64,000 nt of DNA from REEB95 sp963785735 (lineage in GTDB: Bacteria; Pseudomonadota; Alphaproteobacteria; ATCC43930; CGMCC-115725). The translations under genes and the position numbers were made by a program. A model generated the notes under the pieces. That model was not told the origin of the DNA and did not search any database. It was given only the letters and a program-made list of their open reading frames with translations. Shown here in pieces: positions 26,887 to 35,083 of this stretch. The DNA is taken from contig CAWAWJ010000001.1 of NCBI GenBank assembly GCA_963785735.1, forward strand, positions 1,426,001-1,490,000. The letters are read 5' to 3'. The first letter of the stretch is position 1. Each line of letters opens with the position of its first letter.

Positions 26887-28047
26887 ATGCACTTGGAATG
26901 GCTTGGTTTTATAGGAAACCTGCTATTGGCAGCGAGTCTCGTTGGCTGCGGCTATCTTTTGCTCGCATCCTTCGCCGTCCGGCGCCTGATTCGCCGCCCG
27001 CTGCCTGAAGCGGCCTTATCGCCGTCGATCAGTCTGTTGAAGCCGCTCCACGGCGTCGATGCCGGTCTCTACGAGAATCTGCGTTCTTTCTGTCTCCAGA
27101 ATTACGGAAAATTTCAGCTTGTCTTCGGCGTGGCCGATGCGGGCGATGCCGCGATCGCGGTGGTGCGCCGGCTGATGGCCGAGTTCCCCGGCATCGACAT
27201 GGAGATCGTGGTGGGCGGCGCCGCCCGCGCGGGCAATAATTTCAAGGTCGCGAATCTGATGTCCATGCTGCCTCGGGCGCGCTTCGACGTGCTGGCGATC
27301 TCCGACAGCGACATGCGCGTCAAGCCCGGCTATCTCACCGCGGTTACGGCCCCCCTGGCCGATCCGGGCGTTGGCTTGGTGACCTGTCTCTATCGTGGCA
27401 TCCCGGACGGCGGGTTCTGGTCCGAGGTGGCGGCGATGCACATCAATCACGGCTTCTTGCCGCAGGCGGCGTTGGGCGCGGCGCTCGGCGCCGGCGGCGG
27501 CGCTTTCGGCGCCAGCCTGGCGCTCCGCCGCGCGACGCTCGATGCCGTCGGCGGCTTCGCGCGCGTGGCGGATTACCTCGCCGACGATCACGCGCTGGGC
27601 CAGGCGGTGTCCGCCCTGGGCCAGCGCGTTCTGTTATCGCCGCTGCTGGTCGATAATTGGGTCCATGAGCCGGGATTGGCCGCGATGCTCCGCCACGAGC
27701 TGCGCTGGGCCCGCACCGTGCGGCTTTTGGCGCCTTGGGGCTATGCCGGCTCGGGGGTGAGCCACCCGCTGGCATTGGCGCTCTTGGCCCTGTTGCTGGG
27801 GGCGCCGCCTTTATGGGCGCTTTCGGCTCTAATCCTGGCCTTTCTCTTGCGTTGGGCCACCATCCGGCTCAATGAGCGGGCCCTGGGACTTGCCCCCATT
27901 CCGGCAACCCTGATCCCCCTGCGCGACCTGTTGTCGTTTGTGGTATATACGGCTAGTTTCTTCACCAGAAACGTGGCTTGGCGCGACCGGCGGTTCCAGG
28001 TCGCGCGCGATGGCCGCTTGAAGTCCAAGGGAGACAGCCCGGTATGA
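26887..28047 (+). CDS. hpnI: Hopanoid biosynthesis glycosyltransferase HpnI
   Basis: A 386-residue membrane-associated GT2 enzyme related to ceramide glucosyltransferase. It has one N-terminal helix, then SISLLKPLHGVDAGLYENLRSF split by the DxD region AISDSDMRVKPGYL, and a YLADDHALGQAV segment, with further hydrophobic helices at the C-terminus. HpnI is known to transfer GlcNAc to bacteriohopanetetrol. The ATG at 26887 is preceded directly by an AGGGAGGGGG run; the frame is open 11 codons upstream. It overlaps hpnJ by ATGA. Confidence 0.9.
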   Translation: MHLEWLGFIGNLLLAASLVGCGYLLLASFAVRRLIRRPLPEAALSPSISLLKPLHGVDAGLYENLRSFCLQNYGKFQLVFGVADAGDAAIAVVRRLMAEFPGIDMEIVVGGAARAGNNFKVANLMSMLPRARFDVLAISDSDMRVKPGYLTAVTAPLADPGVGLVTCLYRGIPDGGFWSEVAAMHINHGFLPQAALGAALGAGGGAFGASLALRRATLDAVGGFARVADYLADDHALGQAVSALGQRVLLSPLLVDNWVHEPGLAAMLRHELRWARTVRLLAPWGYAGSGVSHPLALALLALLLGAPPLWALSALILAFLLRWATIRLNERALGLAPIPATLIPLRDLLSFVVYTASFFTRNVAWRDRRFQVARDGRLKSKGDSPV

Positions 28048-29491
28048 CCGGCATGATGCGATCGCTTTTCCTCCAACCGCCTTCCTTCGACGGCTTCGAC
28101 GGCGGCGCCGGCTCGCGCTATCAGGCGCGCCGCGAGATCAGGTCGTTCTGGTATCCGACCTGGCTCGCGCAGCCCGCGGCGCTGGTCGACGGCAGCAAGC
28201 TGATCGACGCGCCGCCGCGCGGGCATCCAGCTCGCCGACGTGCTGCCGCTCGGCCAAGGAATACGATCTGGTGGTGATCCACACCTCGACCCCGTCCTTC
28301 GCCAACGACGTCAAGGTGGCGCAGGCGCTGAAGGACGAGAATCCCGACGCTCAAGGTCGGCTTCATCGGCGCCAAGGTGGCGGTCGAGCCGGAGGAGAGC
28401 CTCGAGGCCGGCGCCGCGATCGATTTCGTCGCGCCGCAACGAATTCGACTTCACCATCAAGGAAGTCGCCGAGGGCCGCGCCTGGGACAAGATCGACGGC
28501 CTCAGCTATCGCAACGCCGCGGGCGTCGATCGTCCACAACCCCGAGCGCGCGATGCTCGAAAACATGGACAAGCTGCCCTTCGTCACCGCCGGTCTACAA
28601 GCGCGACCTCGAGATCGAGAACTACTTCATCGGCTATCTGAAGCACCCCTACATCTCGATCTACACCGGCCGCGGCTGCAAATCGCGCTGCACCTTCTGC
28701 CTGTGGCCGCAGACCGTCGGCGGCCACCGCTACCGCACGCGCAGCGTCGGCCACGTGATCGAGGAGATCCGCCTGGCCAAGCAGGATTTCCCGCAGGTGA
28801 AGGAATTCTTCTTCGACGACGACACCTTCACCGACGATCTGCCGCGCGCCGAGGCGATCGCCAAGGAACTGGGCAAGCTCGGCGTCACCTGGTCGTGCAA
28901 CGCCAAGGCCAATGTGCCGCGCGAGACGCTCGAAGGTGCTGAAGGACAACGGCCTGCGCCTGCTGCTGGTCGGCTATGAATCCGGCAACCAGCAGATCCT
29001 GCACAACATCAAGAAGGGCATGCGGATCGACGTCGCCAAGCAGCTTCACCAAGGATTGCCACGAACTGGGCATCACCATCCACGGCACCTTCATCCTGGG
29101 CCTGCCCGGCGAGACCAAGGAGACGATCGAGGAGACGATCAAATTCGCCGACCGAGATCAACCCGCACACCATCCAGGTCTCGCTGGCCGCGCCCTATCC
29201 CGGCACGTTCCTCTACAAGCAGGCGGTGGAGAACGGCTGGCTCGACGCCGAGCACGCCGAGCTGGTCGACGATCACGGCATCCAGATCGCGCCGCTGCAC
29301 TATCCGCATCTCTCGCCACCAGGAGATCTTCAATTCGGTCGAGACCTTCTACAAGACGCTTCTATTTCCGCGCCGGCAAGATCGCCTCGATCGTGAGCGA
29401 GATGGTGCGCAGCCCGGAGATGATGAAGCGCCGCCTGCGCGAGGGCGTGGAGTTCTTCCAGTTCCTGCGCGAACGGGAACTGGCGTCCTAA
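28044..29491 (+). pseudogene. hpnJ: hpnJ, hopanoid radical SAM protein, broken by about eleven +1 insertions
   Basis: Read across three frames, this encodes an almost complete HpnJ: start MTGMMRSLFLQPPSFDGF, a cobalamin-binding-like region VVIHTSTPSFANDVKVAQAL, the radical SAM cluster CKSRCTFCLW, VKEFFFDDDTFTDDLPRAE, LLLVGYESGNQQIL and a C-terminus EGVEFFQFLRERELAS. HpnJ makes the cyclitol ether side chain from GlcN-hopanoid. One extra base occurs at or near 28221, 28252, 28346, 28437, 28528, 28592, 28932, 29041, 29150, 29316 and 29356. Every one shifts by +1 and can be placed between two codons. No substitution-type decay is seen. The neighbours hpnI and hpnN are intact. Confidence 0.9.
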
Positions 29492-29530
29492 CCGGCAGCT
29501 GTTTTTGTTTGCTTGCCCGGCCTTGGCCGG

Positions 29531-32098
29531 TCAATCCCGCTTGAGCGATCCCAAGAGCGCCGGCAGGATCACGAAGGTGCAGAAGAGGGTGTAGATCAGC
29601 GCGATGGTCAGAAGCTTGCCCATCTCGGCCGTGCCGGGATGGTTCGACAACGCCAGGCTGCCGAAGGCGGTGCCGGTGGTGAGCGCGCTGAACAGGATCG
29701 CCCGCGCCGTGCTCGATTGCAGCAAATCGGCGGCCCCGGCGCGCCAACGCATCACGAAATAGACGTCGAAGGACACGCCCACGCCCAAGAGCAGCGGCAG
29801 CGCGATGATGTTGGCGTAGTTGAGCGGCAACCCCACCAGCACGCTGGTGGCGAGCGTCATGAGGCAAGCGAGCAGCAGCGGCCCCAACACCAGCGCCACA
29901 TCCTCGGCCCTTCGCAACACCGCCAGCAGCAACAGCGCGATCGCCACCACGGCGATGGCGCCGGCGGTCACGAAGGCGTGGATCACGGTCCTGGCCGATT
30001 CCTGGATGGTCACGGGCATGCCGGTCGCGTCGGGCGCGACATGGCGCACCGATCTCACGAATTTGCGCAACACGGCATTCTGGCGGGCGTCGCCCTTGGG
30101 AAAGGCCTGGACCAGCACCCGCCCGTCATCGGTCACCCAGTCGCGCTTCAACTCGTTCGGAATGCTGTCGAGCGAAACCGGCTTGGCGCTCAAGGCCAAC
30201 CGCATGTCCTCGAGCCGCCGCGGCACCCCGTCCGACAGATTGGCCTTGAGCGCCGGCAGCACCTCCGGGCCCTGGGCCAGCGCGGATTCGAGCGCCTTTT
30301 CGAGCCGCGCCGCCGCCGGATCGCGGCTGGCGATGTCCTTCATCTGGCCGGCGCAATGCGCGATCGCGGCCATGAGGTCGGCGTCGCTCGGCGGCGGCAA
30401 AACCACGGCCGGCGACAGCGAAGGACCGAGCAGGGTCTTGACGTCCGCCAGGATGGCGAGCTTCGCACCCTGATCCTCGGGCACGAAGCTTGAAATGGTG
30501 AGGGTCTGATCCACCTCGGGCAGCGCGTCGAGCCTGTCGGCAAGCATCGCGGCCTCGGCGGGCGAGGGCGCCAGGATCTCGATGGTATAGGGCGTGCTCA
30601 TCGGATCGGACATGAGGTCGATCAGCGCCGTCACCGATTCCGATTTCTGGTTCTGCAGATTGAGCGGATTGAAATCAAAACGCAGCTGCGGCAGCAGCAA
30701 CGCCGAACCCAGCGCGATCACCACCGCCAGCATGATCAAGGGCAAGCGCTGCGCGATCAGGAAACGGTCGGCCGGCCCGGCCCAGATGAAGCCCACGGCG
30801 CGCGGCTCGCCCCGCGGCCGCATCAGCGCGATCAGCGCCGGCAGCAGCGTCAGGTTCAGCACCAGCGCGATCAGCATGCCGACCCCCGCGATCAGGCCCA
30901 GATCGGAGACGCCGGTATAGTCGGTCGGCACGAAGGAGAAAAACCCGGCCGCCGTCGCGAGCGCGGCCACCGCCATCGGCCGGCCGATGCCGCTGGCGGT
31001 GCGCCGCAACGCCTCGGCCAGGTCGCCGGCGCGGTAGCGTTCGTCGCGGTACCGGACACTGAATTGAATCCCGAAATCGACGGCGATGCCGACGAACAAA
31101 ACGGCGAAGGCAATCGAGATCGGGTTGAGCGCGCCGACCACGCCGACCGCGAAGGTGGTGCAGGCGATCAATCCCACCGCCAGCGTGATGATGATGGCGA
31201 GGAATATCCGCGTCGAACTCAGCGCCAGGAACAGCCACAAACACAGCAATCCGCCGGCGAGCAATGTCGAAAACGCCGCGCCCTCGGACAGCGTGGCGAG
31301 CTGGTCGTCGTCGAGCGCGACTTCCCCGGTGATGCGCACGGTCACGCCGCGGTCGGGCGTCAGGCCCAGCTCGGCGGCGTCCTTGCGGATCTGGTTGGCG
31401 GCGCTCTCGCCGGGCTCGAGCGCGTCGAAGTTGAGCGCCGCCTGCGCCAGCACGACATGGCGCAGATCGCGCGGCTCGGGCTTCCGCCCCGACAGCAGCA
31501 ATTGCCAGGAAAGCGGCTCATAGAGGCCGGCGGTCGCGGTCTCGACCGCGCGCGCCACGCCGTTCAAGGCGGGGGCGATCTCCTTGGCGTCGATGTCGCC
31601 GTGGCCGACGCCCAAGGCCAGGAGACCGATCGCGTTGAACACGCCGCGCAGGCTCGGATCGGCGGCCAGCGTGCCGAGGAAGGGCTGCGCCTTGATGATC
31701 TGGTCGGCGAAATCCTGGACCTCGTCTTTCGACAGGAACAGAATCCCGTTCTGGCGGAAAAACGTGATGCCGTCGGGAACGCGCACGTTGCGGAAGAGCT
31801 TGTCCTCGCTCTTGAGCCGGGCGGCGAGCGCCGCCGCCGCGTCCTCGGCCTCGTCGGGGGTTTTGCCGTCGACCACCGTGACCAGCAAATTGATGTTCTG
31901 CGGAAACGCCTTGTCCATCGCCGCCTCTTGCTGGCGCCAGGGCAAATCCTGCGAGATCAGCTTGTCGAGATCGGTGTCGATGGTGATGTTGCGCGCGGAA
32001 TAGACCGCGCCTGCCACGGTCAAGACCAGCACCACGGCCACCAGCCAGGCGGCATGGCTGCGGCTCCATTCGACGATGCGGGCGATGATATTTTCCAT
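29531..32098 (-). CDS. hpnN: Hopanoid-associated RND transporter HpnN
   Basis: An 855-residue RND/MMPL-type exporter with the expected two halves, each with one helix, a large periplasmic domain and five clustered helices. Segments include LLCLWLFLALSSTRIFLAII, AFAVLFVGIAVDFGIQFSVRY and LPLLLGVGVSFDVYFVMRW. HpnN moves hopanoids from inner to outer membrane. It converges on hpnJ, with 39 bases between. A very G-rich stretch lies just upstream of its start on the opposite strand. Confidence 0.92.
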   Translation of the reverse strand: MENIIARIVEWSRSHAAWLVAVVLVLTVAGAVYSARNITIDTDLDKLISQDLPWRQQEAAMDKAFPQNINLLVTVVDGKTPDEAEDAAAALAARLKSEDKLFRNVRVPDGITFFRQNGILFLSKDEVQDFADQIIKAQPFLGTLAADPSLRGVFNAIGLLALGVGHGDIDAKEIAPALNGVARAVETATAGLYEPLSWQLLLSGRKPEPRDLRHVVLAQAALNFDALEPGESAANQIRKDAAELGLTPDRGVTVRITGEVALDDDQLATLSEGAAFSTLLAGGLLCLWLFLALSSTRIFLAIIITLAVGLIACTTFAVGVVGALNPISIAFAVLFVGIAVDFGIQFSVRYRDERYRAGDLAEALRRTASGIGRPMAVAALATAAGFFSFVPTDYTGVSDLGLIAGVGMLIALVLNLTLLPALIALMRPRGEPRAVGFIWAGPADRFLIAQRLPLIMLAVVIALGSALLLPQLRFDFNPLNLQNQKSESVTALIDLMSDPMSTPYTIEILAPSPAEAAMLADRLDALPEVDQTLTISSFVPEDQGAKLAILADVKTLLGPSLSPAVVLPPPSDADLMAAIAHCAGQMKDIASRDPAAARLEKALESALAQGPEVLPALKANLSDGVPRRLEDMRLALSAKPVSLDSIPNELKRDWVTDDGRVLVQAFPKGDARQNAVLRKFVRSVRHVAPDATGMPVTIQESARTVIHAFVTAGAIAVVAIALLLLAVLRRAEDVALVLGPLLLACLMTLATSVLVGLPLNYANIIALPLLLGVGVSFDVYFVMRWRAGAADLLQSSTARAILFSALTTGTAFGSLALSNHPGTAEMGKLLTIALIYTLFCTFVILPALLGSLKRD

Positions 32099-32147
32099 CG
32101 GCTCGGCTTTAACGCGGGCCCGATGGGGAAGGGGCGGCTTTGAGCCC

Positions 32148-32180
32148 GGGGGCGGGGGTGGGACGGGGCGGGTGGGGCGG
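32148..32180 (+). other. G-quadruplex motif upstream of hpnN
   Basis: Six runs of 3-5 guanines (32148-52, 54-58, 60-62, 65-68, 70-72, 74-77) are separated by loops of one or two bases, with two more GGGG runs at 32125-32134. This fits the four-run G4 consensus with unusually short loops. It lies on the strand opposite to hpnN and lpxR, in the 169-base gap between them. The rest of the gap shows nothing else recognisable. Confidence 0.85.
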
Positions 32181-32267
32181 CATTTGGCGGCCTATAATGG
32201 CCGGGCGTCGCCGCAACGCAAGCTGCAATATCGGTAAAACGCTATATCCCGCCTCGTTATCCGCCGT

Positions 32268-33281
32268 TCAGTAGCGCAACGAAAGCGCCAGCGACCCGAA
32301 TTGATGCGGGCCGCCCTGTTGCCCTTTGATCTCCTCGGTCTGGATGACCTGGGTATAGGAGATCCGCGCGCGCCCGAACATGACCGCAAATCCTATTTCC
32401 ATCTCCCCGACGAAGGGTTCCCGGCGGGCGCTGGCGCTGTGCCGGAAGGAGTTGCCGTCGATCGTGATGTCATGCGCCACGGCCTGGCCATCCGCGCCGA
32501 TGAAGCCGTACCAGGCGACGGTGCGCGAGGGCATGAACACGTCGCTGCCGCTCAGGCCCGGATTGACGCGCGCCACGCCGTAATCCGAATCGAGTCCCTG
32601 GCCGATGCGGAAGACCGAACCGGCCAGTACATAGTCCCGCAGATTGCCGGCGCCGCCCGCGGCCTCGGGCAGCGCGTCGAATTCCAAGCCTCCGAGCCGC
32701 GCCAGTGGCACGCGCCAGATCTTCTCCGCCAGCAGATCGGCGACCGGCTCGTCGTGAATCTGGTAGTTCCAGCCCTGGCTGGGGCCGTGGCCGATGAGAC
32801 TGTGGAAGCCGTTTTGCACCTGCTTGGCGAGCGCGTCCGGCCCGACCAGCCCCGCCTGGAGGCCGAGAATGCTGCGCGAGGCGCCGCTGTCGTGCAACAG
32901 CGAGCCGGTCAGGGTGAGGACGCCGGCATAGGGCCGGTCGGCGGGATTGGGCGGCACGATCTGGTTGTTCGCCGGGGTGAAGATCAACTGGGAAAGCTCG
33001 AGCGAGTAGCGCTCCCGTCCCGGGCCCCATACCCAATTGTCGAAGCTCGAGAGGAAGTTCGGCGGCTCGATGTTAGGCGACGTCCAGTTGAGGCGGAAAC
33101 CGTTGACGTAATATTTGTCCTTGAGCCCCGATCCGGTCGCGATCGACGAGTTCTCGTCCTGCAAGGTCCAGATGCTGGCCTGATCCGAGGTGCGCTGGGC
33201 TTGTGCCGGCGCGGCCGTAGTGGCGGCGGCCAAGGGCAATAACAGCAAAAGGAAAAAGCGCGATTTTCTATCCGGTCGCAT
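32268..33281 (-). CDS. lpxR: LpxR-like lipid A 3'-O-deacylase (DUF2219)
   Basis: A 337-residue outer-membrane beta-barrel protein with signal peptide (FFLLLLLPLAAATTAAPAQA). LpxR features are KDKYYVNGFRLNWTSP near the start, NPADRPYAGVLTLTGSLLHD (the DRPYAG block) and alternating strands to a terminal aromatic (LSLRY), typical of barrels. LpxR removes the 3'-acyloxyacyl chain of lipid A in the outer leaflet. It is preceded on the minus strand by a 220-base gap, and hpnN follows downstream. Confidence 0.85.
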   Translation of the reverse strand: MRPDRKSRFFLLLLLPLAAATTAAPAQAQRTSDQASIWTLQDENSSIATGSGLKDKYYVNGFRLNWTSPNIEPPNFLSSFDNWVWGPGRERYSLELSQLIFTPANNQIVPPNPADRPYAGVLTLTGSLLHDSGASRSILGLQAGLVGPDALAKQVQNGFHSLIGHGPSQGWNYQIHDEPVADLLAEKIWRVPLARLGGLEFDALPEAAGGAGNLRDYVLAGSVFRIGQGLDSDYGVARVNPGLSGSDVFMPSRTVAWYGFIGADGQAVAHDITIDGNSFRHSASARREPFVGEMEIGFAVMFGRARISYTQVIQTEEIKGQQGGPHQFGSLALSLRY

Positions 33282-33331
33282 TTCGTTCCACCAGCACGCT
33301 CTAAACTGTTTTTAGCTTAGGGCATGCGCCC

Positions 33332-33350
33332 CATGCCGTATAGCGGCATG
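33332..33350. repeat. Short perfect hairpin in the gap upstream of lpxR
   Basis: CATGCCG and CGGCATG (7 bp) enclose TATAG. It lies about 50 bases upstream of the lpxR start and could be an operator or part of the leader. The rest of the 33282-33501 gap shows no gene. Confidence 0.5.
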
Positions 33351-33501
33351 CGGAACCCCTGCCGGACGCGCGCCGGGCGGGATGATTGCCAGTCCTTGCG
33401 CCGCGCTATAGTTTTATCCACAAGCCGCGCGTCCTCGATTTTTGCGTGACATGACCGCTCTCCTCCTGGCGGACATTCGCTGGGACGGTTCTCTTTTGTT
33501 A

Positions 33502-33930
33502 TCAGCGGCGCATCAACACGTCGACGGTTTTCGATTTTCCCTGCGCTGATTCGGTTCCCGTCCCGATCAGCGCGTTACCGTCGGCGGTCCAGCTCAAAAC
33601 GATTTCTTCGGTGAACATTCCGCCATTCCAGGTCGGATTTCCGGTGAAATGGTATTCGCCATTCGCATTGACCGAAATCTGATATTGCGCGGTCATCACC
33701 GTGTTCCCCTCGCAGCGCCCCGAATAACGGCCGGACCAGGCGGCGCCCGTTGAATTGGCGGCCGCGCTGACCGAGATGTTCCCGATGCAGGAGCCCTGTT
33801 CCATTCGCCAGGATCCGCCGATGTCCTTCGCGCCCGGCGGCGGCGATCCCGGTCCCTGTCCGAAGGACATCGGCTCGAGGACGAACAACAAGACGGCGGC
33901 CGCCGCCAAGGGCCTGAGCGGAATTTTCAC
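33502..33930 (-). CDS. Exported hypothetical protein
   Basis: A 142-residue protein with a signal peptide (PLAAAAVLLFVLEPMSFG), then a proline-rich linker (GPGSPPPGAKDIG). The mature part, rich in Gly, Ser and Thr, has GSWRMEQGSCIGNISV and WSGRYSGRCEGNTV, two cysteines that could form a disulfide, and alternating strands that suggest a small beta-sandwich or lipocalin-like domain. I do not recognise the family. It is 27 bases downstream of the DUF2794 gene on the same strand and may be co-transcribed. Confidence 0.65.
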   Translation of the reverse strand: MKIPLRPLAAAAVLLFVLEPMSFGQGPGSPPPGAKDIGGSWRMEQGSCIGNISVSAAANSTGAAWSGRYSGRCEGNTVMTAQYQISVNANGEYHFTGNPTWNGGMFTEEIVLSWTADGNALIGTGTESAQGKSKTVDVLMRR

Positions 33931-33957
33931 GGATAGCCTCTTACGGGTCCGGCCGCT

Positions 33958-34308
33958 TCAGGATGAAATCGCCGGCCAGGCGCCGAGCGCCCGCGGTCCG
34001 CCCAGGCTGCGTTGCAGGAAGGCCAGCACCTCGGTGAGGGCCTTGCCGCTGGCGAGCCGGGCGCGGCGGTGCAAGAGCGCGTATTCCCCGGCGGGCGCGG
34101 TCTTGACGATGGTGTAGAGCGGCGCGTCGAGGCTGTGGCGGAAGACCGAGAAGGCGGCCAGGCCGTCGCTCTGGTCGATGGCGTAATCGCGCCATTCGCC
34201 GCGCGCCACCTGGCGGCTATAGAGCTGCAACAGCTGGTCGAGCTCGCGGCGGCTGAAGAAAATGCGCGCGCGCCGGCGGTGATCGATAAGGCGGGAAACC
34301 GTCGCCAT
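33958..34308 (-). CDS. DUF2794 domain protein
   Basis: A 116-residue cytoplasmic protein with the alphaproteobacterial DUF2794 pattern: VSRLIDHRRRARIFFSRREL, then LLQLYSRQVARGEWRDYAID, FSVFRHSLDAPLYTIVK and a C-terminal FLQRSLG. Function is unknown; the family is a taxonomic marker rather than a functional clue. It is divergent from the TPR-bamB-der genes. Confidence 0.88.
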   Translation of the reverse strand: MATVSRLIDHRRRARIFFSRRELDQLLQLYSRQVARGEWRDYAIDQSDGLAAFSVFRHSLDAPLYTIVKTAPAGEYALLHRRARLASGKALTEVLAFLQRSLGGPRALGAWPAISS

Positions 34309-34438
34309 GGCCCAAGTCTTCCCTATTTTCCACGTTAGGTCCAGGGCATAGCCCCTGCCCGGAATTGCAGGTTGGCGGGGGAGGGTCTATGGTACGCCCG
34401 CTTTCGCAGCTCGCGGTTTTGCCGTTTCGGGGCGTGGT

Positions 34439-35083
34439 TTGAGCGATATCTTTCAGGAAGTCGACGAAGAACTCAGGCGCGACAAGCTCGCCAAGCTGTG
34501 GGAGCGTCACCGCCTGCATCTCATCCTGCTGGTGGTGGCCGCCATCGTCGGCATTTCGGGCTATACCGGCTGGACCCAATATCAGATGAGCCAGCGCCAG
34601 GCCGAGGGCGCGCGCTTCGCCGCGGCGCTCGATCTGGTGCGCGGCGGCAACGAGAAGGCGGCGATTGACGCCTTCGCCGATCTGGCCAACAGCGCGGGCG
34701 GCGGCCATGCCGTGCTGGCGAAGCTCGAAGAGGCCGCCTTGAAGGCGCGCAGCGGCGATTCCGCCGGCGCGCTCGCGCTCTACGACCAGATGGCGTCCGA
34801 CAACTCGCTCGATCCCCAATTCCGCGACGCGGCGACGCTGCTCTATGCGCGCATCGCGCTCGACCAGGGCGACGCCAAATCGCTGGTGGACCGGCTCCAG
34901 CCGCTCACCGGCGCCGACAATCCGTGGCATGCGGAGGCGCTCGAATTCACCGGCCTCGCCCAGCTCAAATCCGGCGACAAGGATTCCGCGCGCCAGAGCT
35001 TTCAGCGCCTGGCCGGCGACAAATCCGCGCCCGCCGGCGCGCGCACGCGGGCGAACCAGATGCTGGCGGCGCTCGGCCAATGA
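34439..35083 (+). CDS. YfgM-like tetratricopeptide membrane protein
   Basis: A 214-residue protein with a cytoplasmic N-terminus (MSDIFQEVDEELRRDKLAKL), a single membrane helix at 27-47 (LILLVVAAIVGISGYTGW) and periplasmic TPR repeats (residues 50-210). This is the YfgM/TPR_21 arrangement; the E. coli relative binds the SecYEG translocon and periplasmic chaperones. The start is TTG at 34439. It overlaps bamB by ATGA, and the YfgM-BamB-Der order is widely conserved, which supports a role in outer-membrane protein delivery. Confidence 0.87.
   Translation: MSDIFQEVDEELRRDKLAKLWERHRLHLILLVVAAIVGISGYTGWTQYQMSQRQAEGARFAAALDLVRGGNEKAAIDAFADLANSAGGGHAVLAKLEEAALKARSGDSAGALALYDQMASDNSLDPQFRDAATLLYARIALDQGDAKSLVDRLQPLTGADNPWHAEALEFTGLAQLKSGDKDSARQSFQRLAGDKSAPAGARTRANQMLAALGQ

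Noticed and set aside
28221..28592. A strict 30-codon periodicity of the hpnJ insertions
   Set aside because: The first intervals are near 31 and 91 bases, but later ones (about 340, 109, 109, 166, 40) do not fit, and exact insertion points are ambiguous by a few bases.
28044..29491. Programmed +1 frameshifting as the explanation for hpnJ
   Set aside because: No shared slippery sequence or stop codon at the shift sites, and eleven events in one gene have no bacterial precedent; kept only as an alternative to be tested.
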